A stretch of 64,000 bases of DNA from assembly GCA_019722365.1 (NCBI GenBank), contig JADFUC010000391.1:1798001-1862000 (forward strand). The letters run 5' to 3'. This DNA comes from Lithospermum erythrorhizon. Taxonomy: Eukaryota > Streptophyta > Magnoliopsida > Boraginales > Boraginaceae. This document shows, piece after piece, positions 34,897-48,900 of this stretch. The position numbers and the translations under genes were made by a program. The notes beneath the pieces are model-generated. The model was given only the letters and a program-made list of their open reading frames with translations, ran no database searches and was not told the DNA's origin. How positions within the stretch are numbered: position 1 is the first letter of the stretch; each line of letters starts with the position of its first letter.

Positions 34897-37800
34897 GCTC
34901 CCGCCAAACTGCGTTCCGAGCTTCTCTTTTGATTTTGAAACACTTCGGTCTTTAACGGCCGTGAAATACGCTAATTGATCTTAGGTTAGGTGTACGGTTC
35001 AGCGTCTTTGTTGTTTACACGTTCTCAAGTGAAATGATATTTAATGTTTATATGCTTACTCCATTATGTGATCTTTGGATTAACAGTGATATGGGTATTT
35101 GTTATCAACATATATAGTAACCGGTTCTTCCTTTGAATAATCTCTTCCTCCAAATATACTTCAACCGTAAGCTAACGTATGTACATGCAGCTACTGCCAT
35201 ATATTACATTTCGCGTGTTGAAGGCTTATTTGTTTTTGCTTCTTCGATGGCCGTAGAAATCTTCTTTGAACCGATATGAAATGCGTATCCGGAGTAATTT
35301 TTCCATCGTCAGTTACCGCCCTAATCTTCCATGCGAGTAGCCAACTAAATTTGAATCTTGAGAATGTGTATAAATAAGCCATATTGAGTGTACCTTTGAT
35401 ATATCTCAAAATCCTTTTGGGTATGTAATGAAATGATCTTGATTAGGTTTTCACGTGTACACGCTTACTAGTCCAAGCTGCATACGTAATATGCGGGCAG
35501 TGAAAGTTAGATACCTCGAACTTCCAGCCCAGACTCTTGAGCGATGTCAGTTACCGACTCTTTTATTGGGTTAGTTCTCGAACACGTTCCTACTTTCTCT
35601 TGGGTGTGTTTACCGGCTAATTCTTTCGTTAAAAACTACTTTAGTATTTCCTCTGCATATTTTGTTTGTGACACAAGGAATCCTGTTTTTTGTTTTGTGT
35701 GACTTGACACCAAAAATTAAGACATTTGACCAATATCCGTCATTTCAAATTGTGTTCATTTACTTTCTTAAACTCATTGAACATAACTTGGGGTTGTCGC
35801 CTTAAGATCGTATCGTCCACGTATAAACAAACTATGCGTCTCTTGTCCCCACGGATTTATTTTTGGCTGTAAGAGCATGCTCGTATGAACTCTTTACAAA
35901 TCTGTTTCTAACCTTCGAAAGTATTAAACCACTTGTGTTCCCAGTAAACTTCTTTGATCCGTCTGAGTGCTTTCTTTAATTTGTAAACTTTATTTTAAGT
36001 GATCTTCCTGATATATTCGAATTGATTGCTTTCGGTATATCTTCTTCTTTGAGATAATCATTTTAAAAATGCCGATTTTCACGTCCATTTGATATCTTCC
36101 CGATTGGTTACGGGCTACGGTGCTATAAAGAAGTCTATAGGTATGATTCTTGTAGCTAGGCGATACATAAATCATAATTCGATCTAAATACTCTACAGCT
36201 AGCGTACTTGCCTTGTGTAACTACTTTCCTTCTTGGTTGGTCTTTGTCTTATAGACCCATTTGACACCTATTGTTTTGTGTCATTTTGGAAGATTGTGAG
36301 TTCCCAGTATGTTCTTCTTGGTTACTGAATTTCTTTCATCATTCTTTGTTCCGTTTACTTTCTTGATGGCTTCCTCGGAAATGTTGGATCATTCAACAAT
36401 TCTAACAAAATAATGAATAATCAAAATTTTCAACCGGACTTGTTGCATCATAGATTTCATAGAGTCTTTATTATTCATATTGTTGCTGAATGCGGTATTA
36501 TTCATATTGTTTATTCCTAACGTTAACTAGGGTTGATTGAGGAGTTTGAATCGGGACTTTGTGGAGGCAGATGTGTTCTATCATCTTCGGTGTTGATTGA
36601 CACAGCCGTTATCATCGTTAAAAAATAAGCATGCAATATTTCTTTCTTCGTAGCTGTCTCCATTAATACATTTTAGCCGAATTCAACGTCACGAGAGATA
36701 ATTAAATTCTTTGTCATTTGGATTATAGAGTGGGCTTTGCTTCTTTGAAAATATATCAATGAAGGTACATTTTTCGCCTTTGTCATCCGGCCTCTTACGA
36801 TCGGGAATATATGCATATGCAATCGTTTCAAAAGTGCGAGATGTCCGACTAATGGTTTGGTTCATTTCGAAATTGCTTTATTTGAGTCTTGTATTTGACA
36901 TTTTTTGTTGGACAACGATTAGATAAATAAAGCGCACATAAGATGACTTGACCCAAAGGTTCTTGGCATGTGCTTTTTATCGTACTCCTTTCCATGTCAA
37001 TATGGAAAATGCCGTTTTCTTTCTGCTTGGCCTTACGTTACATTTGTGGAGTATATATGGCGTTATCAACTAATGATTGATTCAGTGTGTTACTTAAAAG
37101 CTTTTTAACAGAGTTTAGTATACTCTCCTCCTCTATCTGATTTGAGTATCTTTTAAATATTGCCCTTTATTTTTTCTACCGTTGCTTTGAATTTCTTGAA
37201 TTTATCAAAGGCTACCTTTTCTTTCAAAATATATATCAACTTTTAAATCATCGTAATGTTATATAATACACATTTCCCTACCAAATGATGGAATGTCGAA
37301 CGGACGGCCCAATATGCGTATGAAACGATTTCTAGAGGTAAATGCTGGCTACCATTGATTTTCAATAGGAAAACTTTAATACATGTTGTTTTCCCTTTAA
37401 CACGTATTTCGCGCGCGGTGGTTTGGTTCATTTATTTACGGCAAACCGTAAACCGTCTTTGTTTTTTACAATAATTTCAAGCCGATGAAATCCAGGTGAC
37501 CAAATCGTATGCGTAACAGAGTCATTTTTATTAGTGACTTGGCTTCTTATGCACCGTCGTTTGCATGTCAGTGTGAACAAGCGTTCTGTGTCGCCACATT
37601 AGCTGATGAATTCTTGAACTTGATTTTTGGATTATGAGAGGTTGTCCTCGTCCGTACATGTCACGTCCTTTCTCCTTGAGTTGATCGAGATTAATGATAT
37701 TACTTTTCCAATAGGGTATATAATAGACATTATTTGTAACTGTATCGCCCGTCTTTATTCAGATCGTTATTGTGTTCCCTTTCTTGGGTTTGTGAGTTAC

Positions 37801-38520
37801 CAAAGTGACTTCTCCCTTGGCATCATCATTTATTTCCGTAAATAATTCACTGGCCTTAGCGTATGATTCTTGCTTTGGTCGAAGATACCAAATATTTTGT
37901 TTGCATTTCTCATTTTAACATATGCTTGAGGAATATGGCATCTCCATCGTCTTTCTCTTTATCTAATTGTGTAAAATGATTTCTTTCTTTCCACTTTCAC
38001 GGGGTTTGATCACATTTGATGACCCGGTCTTGTTGCAATTATAGCATTGAACATGAGACTTATTAAGCCGTTCTTAGCCTCTTCACCGACCTCACGAATC
38101 CTACACCACCAGTTAGATGGTGAAAAAATTTCATTTATACGGTCTCTATTAAATAGTTTGTCTTGCATGTCTCGTCCGCTGAACCACCTCACAAGCCACC
38201 CTCTTGCTTTTGTGCATAAATGGTAGTGCAGATTGTCCTTGTAGACATCTTGCTTTTATAAAGCCTTCTCTAAATTATATTTGTCATCCATGATTCATGC
38301 GTTGTTCATGGGCTTGTAAAGAACCTGAGCTCATCGATTGAAAATTATTGACAAGTCTTTGATTCTTGATGGAGTATGACATAATTAAACTTTCTTGCTC
38401 AATGAGCGAAGCTATAAACAGCCTTGGCGTTTATCAACTTGTTCTCCATTTCTTTTCATCTCTGTTTGTCCACGGTTGTCAAGCAGTGATATATTCAAAA
38501 TATTCTAGAACTTTTTCATT

Positions 38521-38841
38521 TTAAATTTCGGTCGTCTCGAAGTACTTGAAGTCGTATAACTTCACTTTTTCAACTCCTTGGAATGTTCTTTGTAAAATCT
38601 CCCACGCTTCCTTGGATGTTTCTGCCTCTGATATTTTTTCAAAGGTTGATTCGTCAACACCTTGAAAAATTGCAAATAATGTCTTCTTGTCCTTTTTGCG
38701 AGAATCTCTTAGCGATGTTCTTTCGGCATTTGGAAGAGCTGCTTCAGCTTCTGGATTTTCGGGCTCGGTATACCCATTTTCAACTATGTCCCAGATATCT
38801 TGAGAAGCAAGGTAGAACCTTAGAACATATACTCCACTCAA
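38521..38841 (-). pseudogene. Copia gag remnant
   Basis: A 106-codon frame, open throughout, carrying ASQDIWDIVENGYTEPENPE, then SLRDSRKKDKKTLFAIFQGV and STFEKISEAETSKEAWEILQ. These are hallmarks of the Copia gag (UBN2-type) region. The normal N-terminal part before SQDIW and the C-terminal coiled and zinc-knuckle parts are broken or out of frame, so this is a fragment. It is the best-preserved part of the element. Confidence 0.85.
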
Positions 38842-38865
38842 ATGGGCAGCTGAGCTACGTCTATT

Positions 38866-39198
38866 TGTTGGAAACGTGTATTCAAAATATATATATATAT
38901 ATATTATTACAAATAATTTAGAATAAATCTATTACAATGAGTTGTTCTACTATTCTACTACTTGGAGAGACTTGTATTATATATAAGAAAGTTATTGTGT
39001 TTTTATATATTTTTTTATTGTTTATCTTACTTACATGCAGGAGATATATATATATATAGTGAAGAAAATTATGTCTCGCGTCATTCCACGTCGTAAAGCT
39101 TTGAGCTTTTTATTACCATACAAAAACTAATAATGTATATATTATTATTTCATTCCACTATTTTCTCGCGTCTGATATGTGCGATTGTAATTCTAACA
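38866..39198 (-). repeat. Right (5') LTR of the Copia element
   Basis: Begins TGTTGGAAACGT and ends ttctaaca. It has expanded AT microsatellites (38886-38903, 39045-39058) that are shorter in the left LTR and explain part of the length difference (333 versus 309 bp). Confidence 0.8.
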
Positions 39199-39658
39199 AT
39201 TATATGATCTTCAACCGTTTATTATATGACGAGTTTCATTTATCTAAAAAAAATTATTTTTATATGGACCCATAAACTCTTAACAAAGTGAATTCATATC
39301 AATTTTTCATGACATCTTCCACAAAAATAGAAAGTTAAAGTATTAATGAATCTTGCTATGAACAACTAGTAATTCTTGAAATGGGAATGCCACTTTTTCA
39401 TGCAACCAACAATCCTTCATATTCCAGTTCAAATGGAAATTGCATTAATCAGTCGGTAGTGAGGGTTAGGTGTTTGATTTCAAATGGATGGATTGTGAGC
39501 TTATTTATGAATAAATAAATAAATACACTATCCATCTCAATATCTCATGATCAATTTACAACTGATGGCGACACCAATCTATAGCCTTTCAGCCTTCTGG
39601 AGGACTTGGCCGGTGAAGAATTATGCCTATAAAATACGAGAATATTGGAAAATCAGTA
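39199..39658. other. AT-rich spacer
   Basis: Nothing recognised between the Copia element and the foldback MITE. Confidence 0.4.
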
Positions 39659-39944
39659 TTAGGTTGACCACAGTTTTAAATTCTAGCATTCATTTAATAT
39701 TTTTTGGCTAAATGACATACTTTTATATAAAAATATTTAAATATCTTTACTCCTTTTTTCTATATTCTTCTTTTTTTTCAATCTATGGCGATGGTGGATG
39801 GAAATTCGGAGAAGAATAGGTTGAAGAAAAAGGAAGAATGAGGAAGAAAGGAGTAAGGATATTTAAGTATTTTTATATATAAGTGTGTTATTTAGCCAAA
39901 GAATATTAAATAGGTGCTATAATTTAAAACTTTGGTCAACCTAG
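39659..39944. mobile_element. Foldback MITE with about 115-bp inverted arms
   Basis: The left arm (ttaggttgaccacagtttta then attctagc...tttggctaaatgacat) is mirrored on the right (atttagccaaagaatattaa...aactttggtcaacctag). The arms cover most of the 286 bp, leaving a central loop of about 60 bases near 39780-39840. TA lies on both sides. The interior has no coding capacity. Confidence 0.8.
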
Positions 39945-40573
39945 TACTACTTTTCTAATTTTTTCTATAAAAATACATTGTGAAAAGTTAGGCAATATAA
40001 CATTTCATCAATTATCAATATAATTATATAAATATTAAATAATTAATTGTTCGAATTATACTATTTACAGATAACATCGTAGGTACAAAGTCAATTAATA
40101 AACCATCATGATCAAAGTCTAAGCATCAATCAATCCACCACCACAAGTCAATCTTGGGGAGCCAGAACTCCAATGGTTAAAGAACAACATGAAAATAATA
40201 AGCACGTTTTAGTGAATATTCTAAGTGTCACAATCAAGCTTTGGCATTTCAACTCAGTGCCAAGTTAGCAGAAAGCCATGAACTTTTCAACATTAATTAT
40301 TGTTCCTTCAAGTAATCGTACTTTATTAAACTACTTGATTAGTACTTTTTGAGCCTATGGGAGATTGATGAGAACCTTTAATTGTTTATTACACCATTGT
40401 TTTTCCTCAGTAGTGACTGCACCAACACATTGTCCAAACTATGATAACTTGATAAGCATATTATGACTGAAAATCATTAATCATGTATAACCAAAAGTTC
40501 AATAGTTTAACTTCAGGACATTTAATACTGAAGCTCCCAATTTCATTTGTTTCAAATTGAATCCAATAAAAGA
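39945..40573. other. AT-rich spacer
   Basis: No gene or repeat recognised. Confidence 0.4.
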
Positions 40574-41889
40574 TGTTAGAGTATAGTTAGAGTATAGACC
40601 ATTGGACATTAAAGTGGAGTCAAAGTATTGTGGGGTATAGTTTAGTGTCTTTGGAAGCTACTATCTCATACATAAATAGATATGTAATTTATATTCAAGT
40701 GATTGTCCTGATATTTATATTCACTACAGCATTTTTGAGCATAAGATCCTTAAATAAAATTATCTTTACGTGCACCCGGTGCAGTTTATAGTATATGATA
40801 CTCACGGCGGGATTCGCTTGTTCTATTTTACTATCCAACATTCATATTTTTTTTCTTTTACTATAGATCCTATTCAGGTTTCGTTGTTGTGTTCTTAATC
40901 CCCATGTTACTTTGTTTAAAGGTCATAGCGACAATGGCTAAACGTGCCACTTGATTTGCACGTTAATACATGTATATTGAAGTATGCAAAGCAAATCTTT
41001 ACTTTGCTGGTGTATTGGGTATATGTTCTAGTGGTTGCGGCTAGACTTGGATTCATAAGATTGAATTTTGACTCGCGGTGATGATTACAGTGCTGTATAC
41101 TTCACCGATTGTCGATTGAGCAATATATGTATATTACTCCTTCGGTACGTGGGAAGCAAGTTGAGAGGCTGTTTTCCCTTTTTCTTGATCGTATGGATAT
41201 TATAGTTTACTTCTAAATTTGAGGGGAGGAGTTCGAGACAATGCGATATCTGATTTATATCGATTATTTCTTGTGTGCGTTAAATTATATGGTTGATGAA
41301 AATGTGACGTTAAATGCAGCCAGTTGATGAAAGTCTTTGCGATGACGTTAAATGCAAAAGTAATTTGGTTTTGGCAATATTACGTCTTTTGACGGATCAG
41401 AAAGAATGGCGTTATACCGTTAAATGCCCGAAGTTTGAAGGGTTCGAAAGAAAGGCATTCGCTTGTGTTGAAGTACGGCGGTACCGAAAGAATGGCGTTA
41501 AAACATTATTGGTTTCTTTTCCGGCAAATTATCATGCACATGGAAATCGACACCAAGCGTCTTTCGTCGTTTGTTCTTGGAGTTGATGAAGTCGTCCTGA
41601 ATTTGAGGAGGGAGTTGGTTCAGTTGACTCGTGATGTTATTGATGATTTATGGCTTTATTATTATTATTCTTATTATTATTGTTGTTCTGGCTAAATGGA
41701 AATTGATAATTACATGAGTTTGAGGAAAATGTTAGAGTATAGGCAATTTGGGCATTAAGCCCGATCAGAAGTATTAGGTTTAGTTTAGTATGCTTGGAGT
41801 CTACTTTCTCATCTCTAAATAGACACATTATTGTAATTTATATTCAAGTAATTCAATACAATATTTATATTACACTAGCATTCTCTACA
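40574..41889 (+). mobile_element. Small non-autonomous LTR retrotransposon
   Basis: LTRs at 40574-40741 and 41730-41889 both start TGTTAGAGTATAG and share ttggaagctactatctcat-like and taatttatattcaagt phrases. The right LTR is preceded by gagtttgaggaaaa, a decayed form of the Copia polypurine tract, which sets plus-strand orientation. Flanking 5-mers are aaaga and taaga (4 of 5 match). The 988-bp interior has short open frames (41314-41586, 41435-41695) without gag or pol motifs, and no clear primer-binding site is seen. Size suits a TRIM-like or deleted Copia derivative. Confidence 0.7.
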
Positions 41890-42954
41890 TAAGATTATCA
41901 CTTTTTTTTGTCAAACTTCAAGCTCTTAAGTATTAATCCACACTATTAAAAGTCATGTCCGGACTTGTAAAAATTCATCCCAAAATAATATATTTTCAAA
42001 GTATATTCAACCATATTCCGTTAATGCCTGTCATTTTCTCTTTAAATCACCACAATTTCAAAACATTCAGAATAGTAATCCCATTTACCTCCGTCTTGAA
42101 ACTTTTGTACACCCATCCAAACTATTTAGATTTAGATGGATCATCTCAATTAATTCTCTTTATGGAAACAATATAATTATTGAATCATAAATTTTGGGGG
42201 ACATTTGAGAATATCTTGATAGTGGTTCACTTTCAAATTGTAGAAGAGAATTTGAAAATTTTGCCTCTACATCATTTGCAGAAGCTCTTTTTATAGGATT
42301 ATTAATGTCGTCTTGTTCTGAGCTTGATTCAATTATCTTCATGACTGAAGGTCTTTTTATACAGATTGGCAAAGGTACTTTTCCCATATCAAAAAATTTC
42401 ATGAATGAGCATATTTTGAAGAACAATGGCTAGTAAGGAATAACATTATCTTTTGGCACCCTACGAATATTGAATGTTTTGATAATTTAAATATTTGTCA
42501 TCAAACCTTTTCATGTAATTGTTTACATTATCCTAATTTATTTCATCTCTCTCAAGATGGCCATAATGATCGTATAAGCACAAGGACAGAATACTCCTGT
42601 TCATGACGTTATCATGTCAATACTCCGAGTACTGAATCACATTATAATACTATCATTGACATAATTACATAAAATAATAGCAAACATAACTAAAAATTCA
42701 ATATAATTTAAGACATCAAATATCAAAATTTAAAACTTGATAATCTGTTAGAAAATGAGAGTATAATTTTACTATCACCCTTTTTACAAATTCAATAACC
42801 TATTCAACTTTAATTTTTAATCGATTGTAGAAGTATACAAGACTACAATAGCATATGCTCATGTTACAACACTTACCCCTTCTCCATTTTGGATGAAAAT
42901 GGAACTACAATGTAGTCTACAAACATATCGAAAGCTGGAGAATTCTCATCAACT
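41890..42954. other. 3' flank of symplekin
   Basis: AT-rich, no gene recognised. The minus frame 42160-42426 has no family resemblance. Confidence 0.35.
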
Positions 42955-45900
42955 TCAACTGGCTGATGTAGAATCCTTAGATTTTTCAGTCATTGATTCT
43001 TTATCAGAATTTTCTGAAACCCCCACATCCTCACTTGGTCGTGTCTCGCGAGCCCCCACGTCACTTGGCTGTGCCTCATCCGGAGTTGGCTGTGCCTGGC
43101 GAGCCTCCACATCAGCAGTTGGCTGTGCCTGGCGAGCCCCCACATCCGCAGTTGGCTGTGCCTGGCGAGCCCCCTCATCCGCAGTTGGCTGTGCCTGGCT
43201 TGAGTTCTCAGACTCCGATGCAATCCCAAGAACCACTAAAACAGACCTGATGAAACAAGCAGTTCAGTAGTTAGCAGCATACCACATACCGGCTGAATAA
43301 ATGTTACAACATGGTAAGGTCAGACCTTGGAAGTGAAGTTGTGATGTTTGGCTGGCTTGCATGAGCAGCAAGTGGAGCTTTGAGTCCAGGAGTTCTATTT
43401 AAGGCATTTTCTAGCTGCTGAGGAGGAAGCTGCAGGATAAACAAGTTAAATAAACGAATCAACAAAAACAATCATGCATATGACTGGCCACATTGTTTGA
43501 GCTGATTAAGAGCTTTCCCTGGCTTTAAAAGGTAGCCAAGAGGGATGGGCACATGTGGGTCAAACTTGAATTCAGCCCACGCTTGAACTCTGCTCGGCTC
43601 AATGACATGCCTAACTACCATGGACTCGTACAGAGCATAGACAAGCTTTAGCTAAAACTGCTCATATAGGTGGTGATGGAGATAACCTTGGCTCTAGTCT
43701 AAACTTTTAGGTACAACCGTACAAGCCAAGGCTGGACAAGTAACACGCTCACATATAACAAAACAAATAGTGCCTCAATTTATAGGCATCAACCACACAC
43801 ACACAACTAATGCTCGAAAAGACCTATCAAGATTTTTGAAGGAAAAATGAGTTCTCTATGTTATAAAATCACACTGGAAACAAAGAGATGTATGGATTCT
43901 ACCCCAACAGCACAACGACAGAGGATGTTACATTGACCACCTGATTTGAAGTTCAGAATACAACAAAGATATCACACACATTTATATAACACGGATGCAG
44001 ACCAAATGGATGCTAAAACTAAATTAGAACAGATTCTGAGGCTCTCTTGAGAAAAGAAAAATCAATATAACTTGCCCAACAGGTGGGCAAGAACCTAAAC
44101 TAATGAGGCTAGGTTTAAAGAAGATGGTGTTGCCTCAAAGAGAGACAGAGATGGAGACACACAGTCACTGAGGGAGAGGAGGGGGATGAATCCTCTATTG
44201 ATAAATGTAGTAAAATAGACCAAATAACCACACCTGAAGCAGCACACTGAATGATTGAGGCTTTGTTAAGAGAGCACACTTCACAAATCCGACCCAAAGC
44301 TTAGGGTACTTCCATATCTGACATAAATATTTCACCAGGTGAGTAATGACTAAAGATCAGAGTCAAACGTGAAAATGGTCAAGTACAATTACCTGCTTGC
44401 TAACAAGTCTAGAAAGAATATCCATAATAAAGTCGACCTGTATCACAATAAAAAAGAAGGTAAACCGCTGAATAGAGACGTTGACTAAGTTGGAATGAAG
44501 TGGCAGAACAATTGAAGGTCTGTCATGTAACTTAAGTTATCGGAAAGATGACTACTAACAGTAACATGTACTCCCCCATAACAATGTCGTTAGGTAGAAG
44601 TTGGAGCATTAGAATTTGAACTTATTTTTCACTACTCCTTTTCTACTATCTATTCCATCCTGATACTTTTTATCATATAATACTAGGATATAATGGAAAT
44701 AAATTAAAACATTTAACAAGTAGGTACACACAGGGTTAATGACTGCATTTGCTTGAGTTTTAGATTAAATTTTACCAATCGAAGTACCTGATCAAATATT
44801 TACATACATCATCAAGTATTTGAAAACTCTGTAGATATTCTACTCTCTCATGCAATTTTCTATTGCTTTTTTTATCTAAACTAATTCAACTTATTTGGAA
44901 CTTTTTCTTCATCTATTAGTTCTTCTTCAATTGTAAGGAAACACAATAAAACTAACGCCTTCCAAGTCTACCTAAAATTAATCTACAACTGCCAGTGCTC
45001 CAAGTTTACCATCAGAAATGGGAACCGTAACACATCACTGAAGGTAAGTAGAGCTGAATGAACATACCAGGGTTGGGAAGGCACCTATAGCTTGTAATAC
45101 TGTCCGCATAAATAGCAGAGGTAGAGGAATCTGCTCAACCTGCAATAGGATCAGCTCGTGTGATCTCAGAAAAAATTAAGATGTAATATCAAAGTTGGAA
45201 AAGTTAATAAACTGGGTTTCGTCATACCAGTTGATTTAAAACTTTGGCTAGGACCTGCTGAGTGAAGATCTGCCGCTGCTCAAAACAGGCATTGCATGCA
45301 TCTGTGACCTGGTTACAAAATCTGGTGATCAATACAGAGAAGATAATAAAGAAGAAATCAGACAGCTTGGAAGATACCTTCTTCAAGGGGATTCCATCCT
45401 TTTCTGGATCAATCCCATGAATAGCAATCAATGCCTCTGCAGGAGTGAGAACTGGGCCAGAATCAGAAACTCCCTGCTTAATCAAAATAAAATAAGAAAG
45501 TCACTAAGCAACTGACAGAAAAAGTGGAAAAGGCAGCTTCCATTCTTCTTAATTTCTATTTATATTTACAGATGATTTTAGCAATTTTTTCCATGGAGTA
45601 ACATTTAATCTCTAATATATTCTCAGAATAATTAAGATTTAAGAGACAGTGCACAAATTATAGCATACGGATTTATGATGGCAAAACCACTATGGGGATT
45701 TGCATTTTCAGCAGCAAAACTGGATATTGTAAATCTTGTTACTGAAGATATGATCATCTGCTAAGAATAGTGTCCATGCATGACAGATAGGGCAAGAGAA
45801 AAAAGGGCAAGATTTTCTGTATACAAAACAGAATAATGCTAAACGAATGAAATTGTAAGAGAACACACTCTTACAACTTAATAAGGAAAACATAGGTGCA

Positions 45901-48900
45901 GTTTGGATTGTTGAAGACTGGCTACAAAATAATACCTGCAAAACTCGAGAAAGTGAAATTTGGAATTTCTCCATGGGGGCATTGACAAGCTGCGGGAAGA
46001 TTGCCAAAACCTGACAACATAGAATTTTCTCAGGAAAAAATGAACTCAATTGGCCAGAAAAAGAAAGTTAACCTCTCAAGGGCACTAAATGTCCTTTGAT
46101 ACTTTAAGCACTTCATGAATTTTTTTTTTTAAAGTTAACTATTATAAGCAGACAAAAAGTAAGAAAAGAAAACTCTGTTAACCAATCATCGCATCAGCAA
46201 AGTCAGCAAATCAGACAAGCACACACACAGAGGGATATATATTTACATGGGAAAAGCTAACATCCCCTATTGTTTGTTGAGGTTAGATTTTTCTGTTGAC
46301 AAAAAACCCAGGCATCTACCAGAAGGGAAATGATGGTAGTATAGTAAATTGGAAACAAGTACAAAACAAAAGGGAAAATAAAACTAAACATCCATCTTCT
46401 CCTTTACATCGAACATCGTCATCATCAGAGAGAGAGAGAGATCAATGATTTCCTTTTATGTTCTCTTTCTCACCCCGATATCACTCAATTGATAGCATTT
46501 ACAGACTTCCCAAGTTAAACTCAACCGTGTAAGATAACTCTTGATCCGAGAAAAGGAGTTAGTAGACACAAAATGAACTTTTAGAACTTGGACAATCGCT
46601 ACTCTATATGTGTAAGAGTATTACACCACCATCTTTGATATTAGTTTATGCATGCTAACAAAATAAGTAAATCAGGGATGATAAGAGAGGATGAGAATGC
46701 ACGAAGCACGATGAATTGAGAACACAAATCCAAATAGTGGCCTCAGGGACCATGGGAAGTTCCAACCTCCTCTTTTGGCAGGAAAGGTAGAATTAGAATC
46801 AAAATATCAACATCCTGCAAATTGGTAAAGCCAACAGTAAAAATTCACAAGCACAAACTAGATAAATAAGATATAAAATATTACAATACATGTATAAAGA
46901 GGGAAAATCATATTCCACACCTTAAATGCCGTGTCATATAGTTTTTTAATGCTAGAAACCAAGGCTGGCGATGGAACCGCTCCATCTGTCAATGTATGCA
47001 AAACCTTTGCAGATGTGCCACAAACATCAGTGGATTACTTCATTACTTGATTATGTTTAAATAACATAAGTGCCGCATTGTTACCTGAATCAGAAGATCC
47101 TCACACCCATTTGGTGGATCTGATATAATTCCTAGCAACTCGGTAGAGGAGCCAATTGTCCGAACTAGCAAAGGTATTTGGCGATGAAATGCCTGAAAGA
47201 CTCAAGTGGTCAAGAAAAAATGGGAAATGTGTGATTGTATGCCAAGTTAGCAGAATAATGGTAGAAACTAAGAGAAGTGGACCTGCTTGACAGGCTTCGG
47301 GGTGCTTTTAAACATGACGAATATCTGACGGACAAGAGCACGCTTCTGTTCTCCATGAGTTACAGAGAAGGTTAGCAAACTACAATTATATATAACAGAA
47401 GTTCAAAAAATATTATAAATTTTATTTTCTGCTGCTGAGGGGAGAGTGTGTGCTAAATTTAAAATTTCACCTTTGTGCATAACGCGAAGTACAGCGACAT
47501 GCACCTCAGTGCTTCAGCAATCAAAGAGGATGAAATGCTCTCAGATGAAGAAGACTGCTGAGCATCAGAGGATTCTTTGGTGACAAAACTTGTCATTGGA
47601 TGATCATTCGATGGTATCCCAGAATTGCCATCCTAATTAAAGCAAAAACAAAATAGAGAGAAGAGTAAATGGGTAAATGGACTAATTTTGCAAGATGAGA
47701 ATGCAAAAAAGTAGATAAAAAAATTATGAGAACTTCCTTGTCCTTCTCTTCGTCAATTTTTGATTCAGAGTTTGTCTATAATTGATATTATTATGTCTTT
47801 TCAATTAGTCAAGGAAAATGGAAACAGAATTCAATTTTTGGCAAATTGATGAAATTCCCCGTCTTATTGCTAAAACAAATAAGACTAGGGGATTCATCTT
47901 TCCTTCTCCTAAGACCTAAACTGAACGACTCCATACTTCATTATTGATCACCAAATTAAATTAATAGATGATCACAATTCCAGACAAGAAAACTGCCGAA
48001 ACTCTTTTCTGCTTTGCTTTGGCTCAGTTACCTTCTTCGTATCAGTGTCTGTTCCAACAGCAGCATTCAAATCTGTTGTACTGTTAATATTTGCAACAGA
48101 TGCCAACTCTTCTTTGGCGAACTCTTCAATTTGTTGAGAAATATATGGTAAAGGGTAAAGCTTATTTGCCACCTGGAATGTTACAAGTATCACAAGTTTC
48201 CTTAAGAAGTACAGATGAAAAATCAGTTCAATTAATGGAGAGAACAACAGGTGATACCAGGCGTATTGCTTTCATTCTCACTTCCTCCAAGTGGTGAACT
48301 GCACTCTGTATAAGTTTTTACAGTTAGACTAGAAAAATAAAAGGAGAAATGATACAAAATATATTATAAAATGTCAGTTGATCAAGAATTTTACCACTAA
48401 TCATTCGCAGAAAAGTCTACGACCCAGGATTCCTCTACTAATTACGAATTCAGCTAGTTACTCGATATAGTATCACATGCAAAAGTTTTCAATTATAAAC
48501 ATAGTTTCAAAGCATCACAATTGTGGAAATATCTTAGAGAACTTCTTAAGACTCAAGATAGAAAATGACTGAAGACAAGGGGTGAAGAGTGCCAAAACAA
48601 AATCCAAAAAAAAAATTAGAATGAACACTTACGATCAATAACAAATTAAAGTTCTGGCAAAAAAAATTACACCTGTAGAGCAATTTTCAAACAGGCATCT
48701 CGGACTGGAGGTCTCATCAGAGTCAGATTCCACACTGTCATTAGGCCTTGAGTAACTCGATCTCCACTAAGTAGCGCTTTCTCATCTTTATCCCCACTAA
48801 CAGGAGAACACATGCTCTCCAACAGTTTCAAAATTGATTTCGGCAGGTAAGGAACTTCAGCAAGCAATCTGCCGAAAGATTTGTCAGAAGCAGGAAATGA

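Larger units (their letters stand above)
34588..39198 (-). mobile_element. Decayed Ty1/Copia retrotransposon
   Basis: Two related LTRs (34588-34896 and 38866-39198) enclose about 4 kb read on the minus strand. In order come a gag frame (38841-38521), a decayed zinc-knuckle phrase (TRPGHQM near 38010-38030), a reverse-transcriptase piece with YQMDVK (about 36080-36110) followed by YKLKKAL (about 35960-35990), and an RNase H piece beginning MRYIKGTLN (35409-35191). That order, with RNase H last, is Copia organisation. Integrase lies in the expected place but is too decayed to recognise. Pol is broken by many stops and shifts, so the copy is inactive. No matching 5-bp target duplication is seen, and a tRNA-primer site is not recognisable beside the right LTR. 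Confidence 0.85.

Noticed and set aside
41025..41120. Possible SINE inside the small LTR element
   Set aside because: It has tagtggttgcgg and agattgaattttgac words, but no target duplication and no clear end.
42893..43270. Overlapping frames of 79-125 codons on both strands
   Set aside because: They are shadows of the 33-bp coding repeat in the last symplekin exon; only the minus frame continuing exon 26 is supported.
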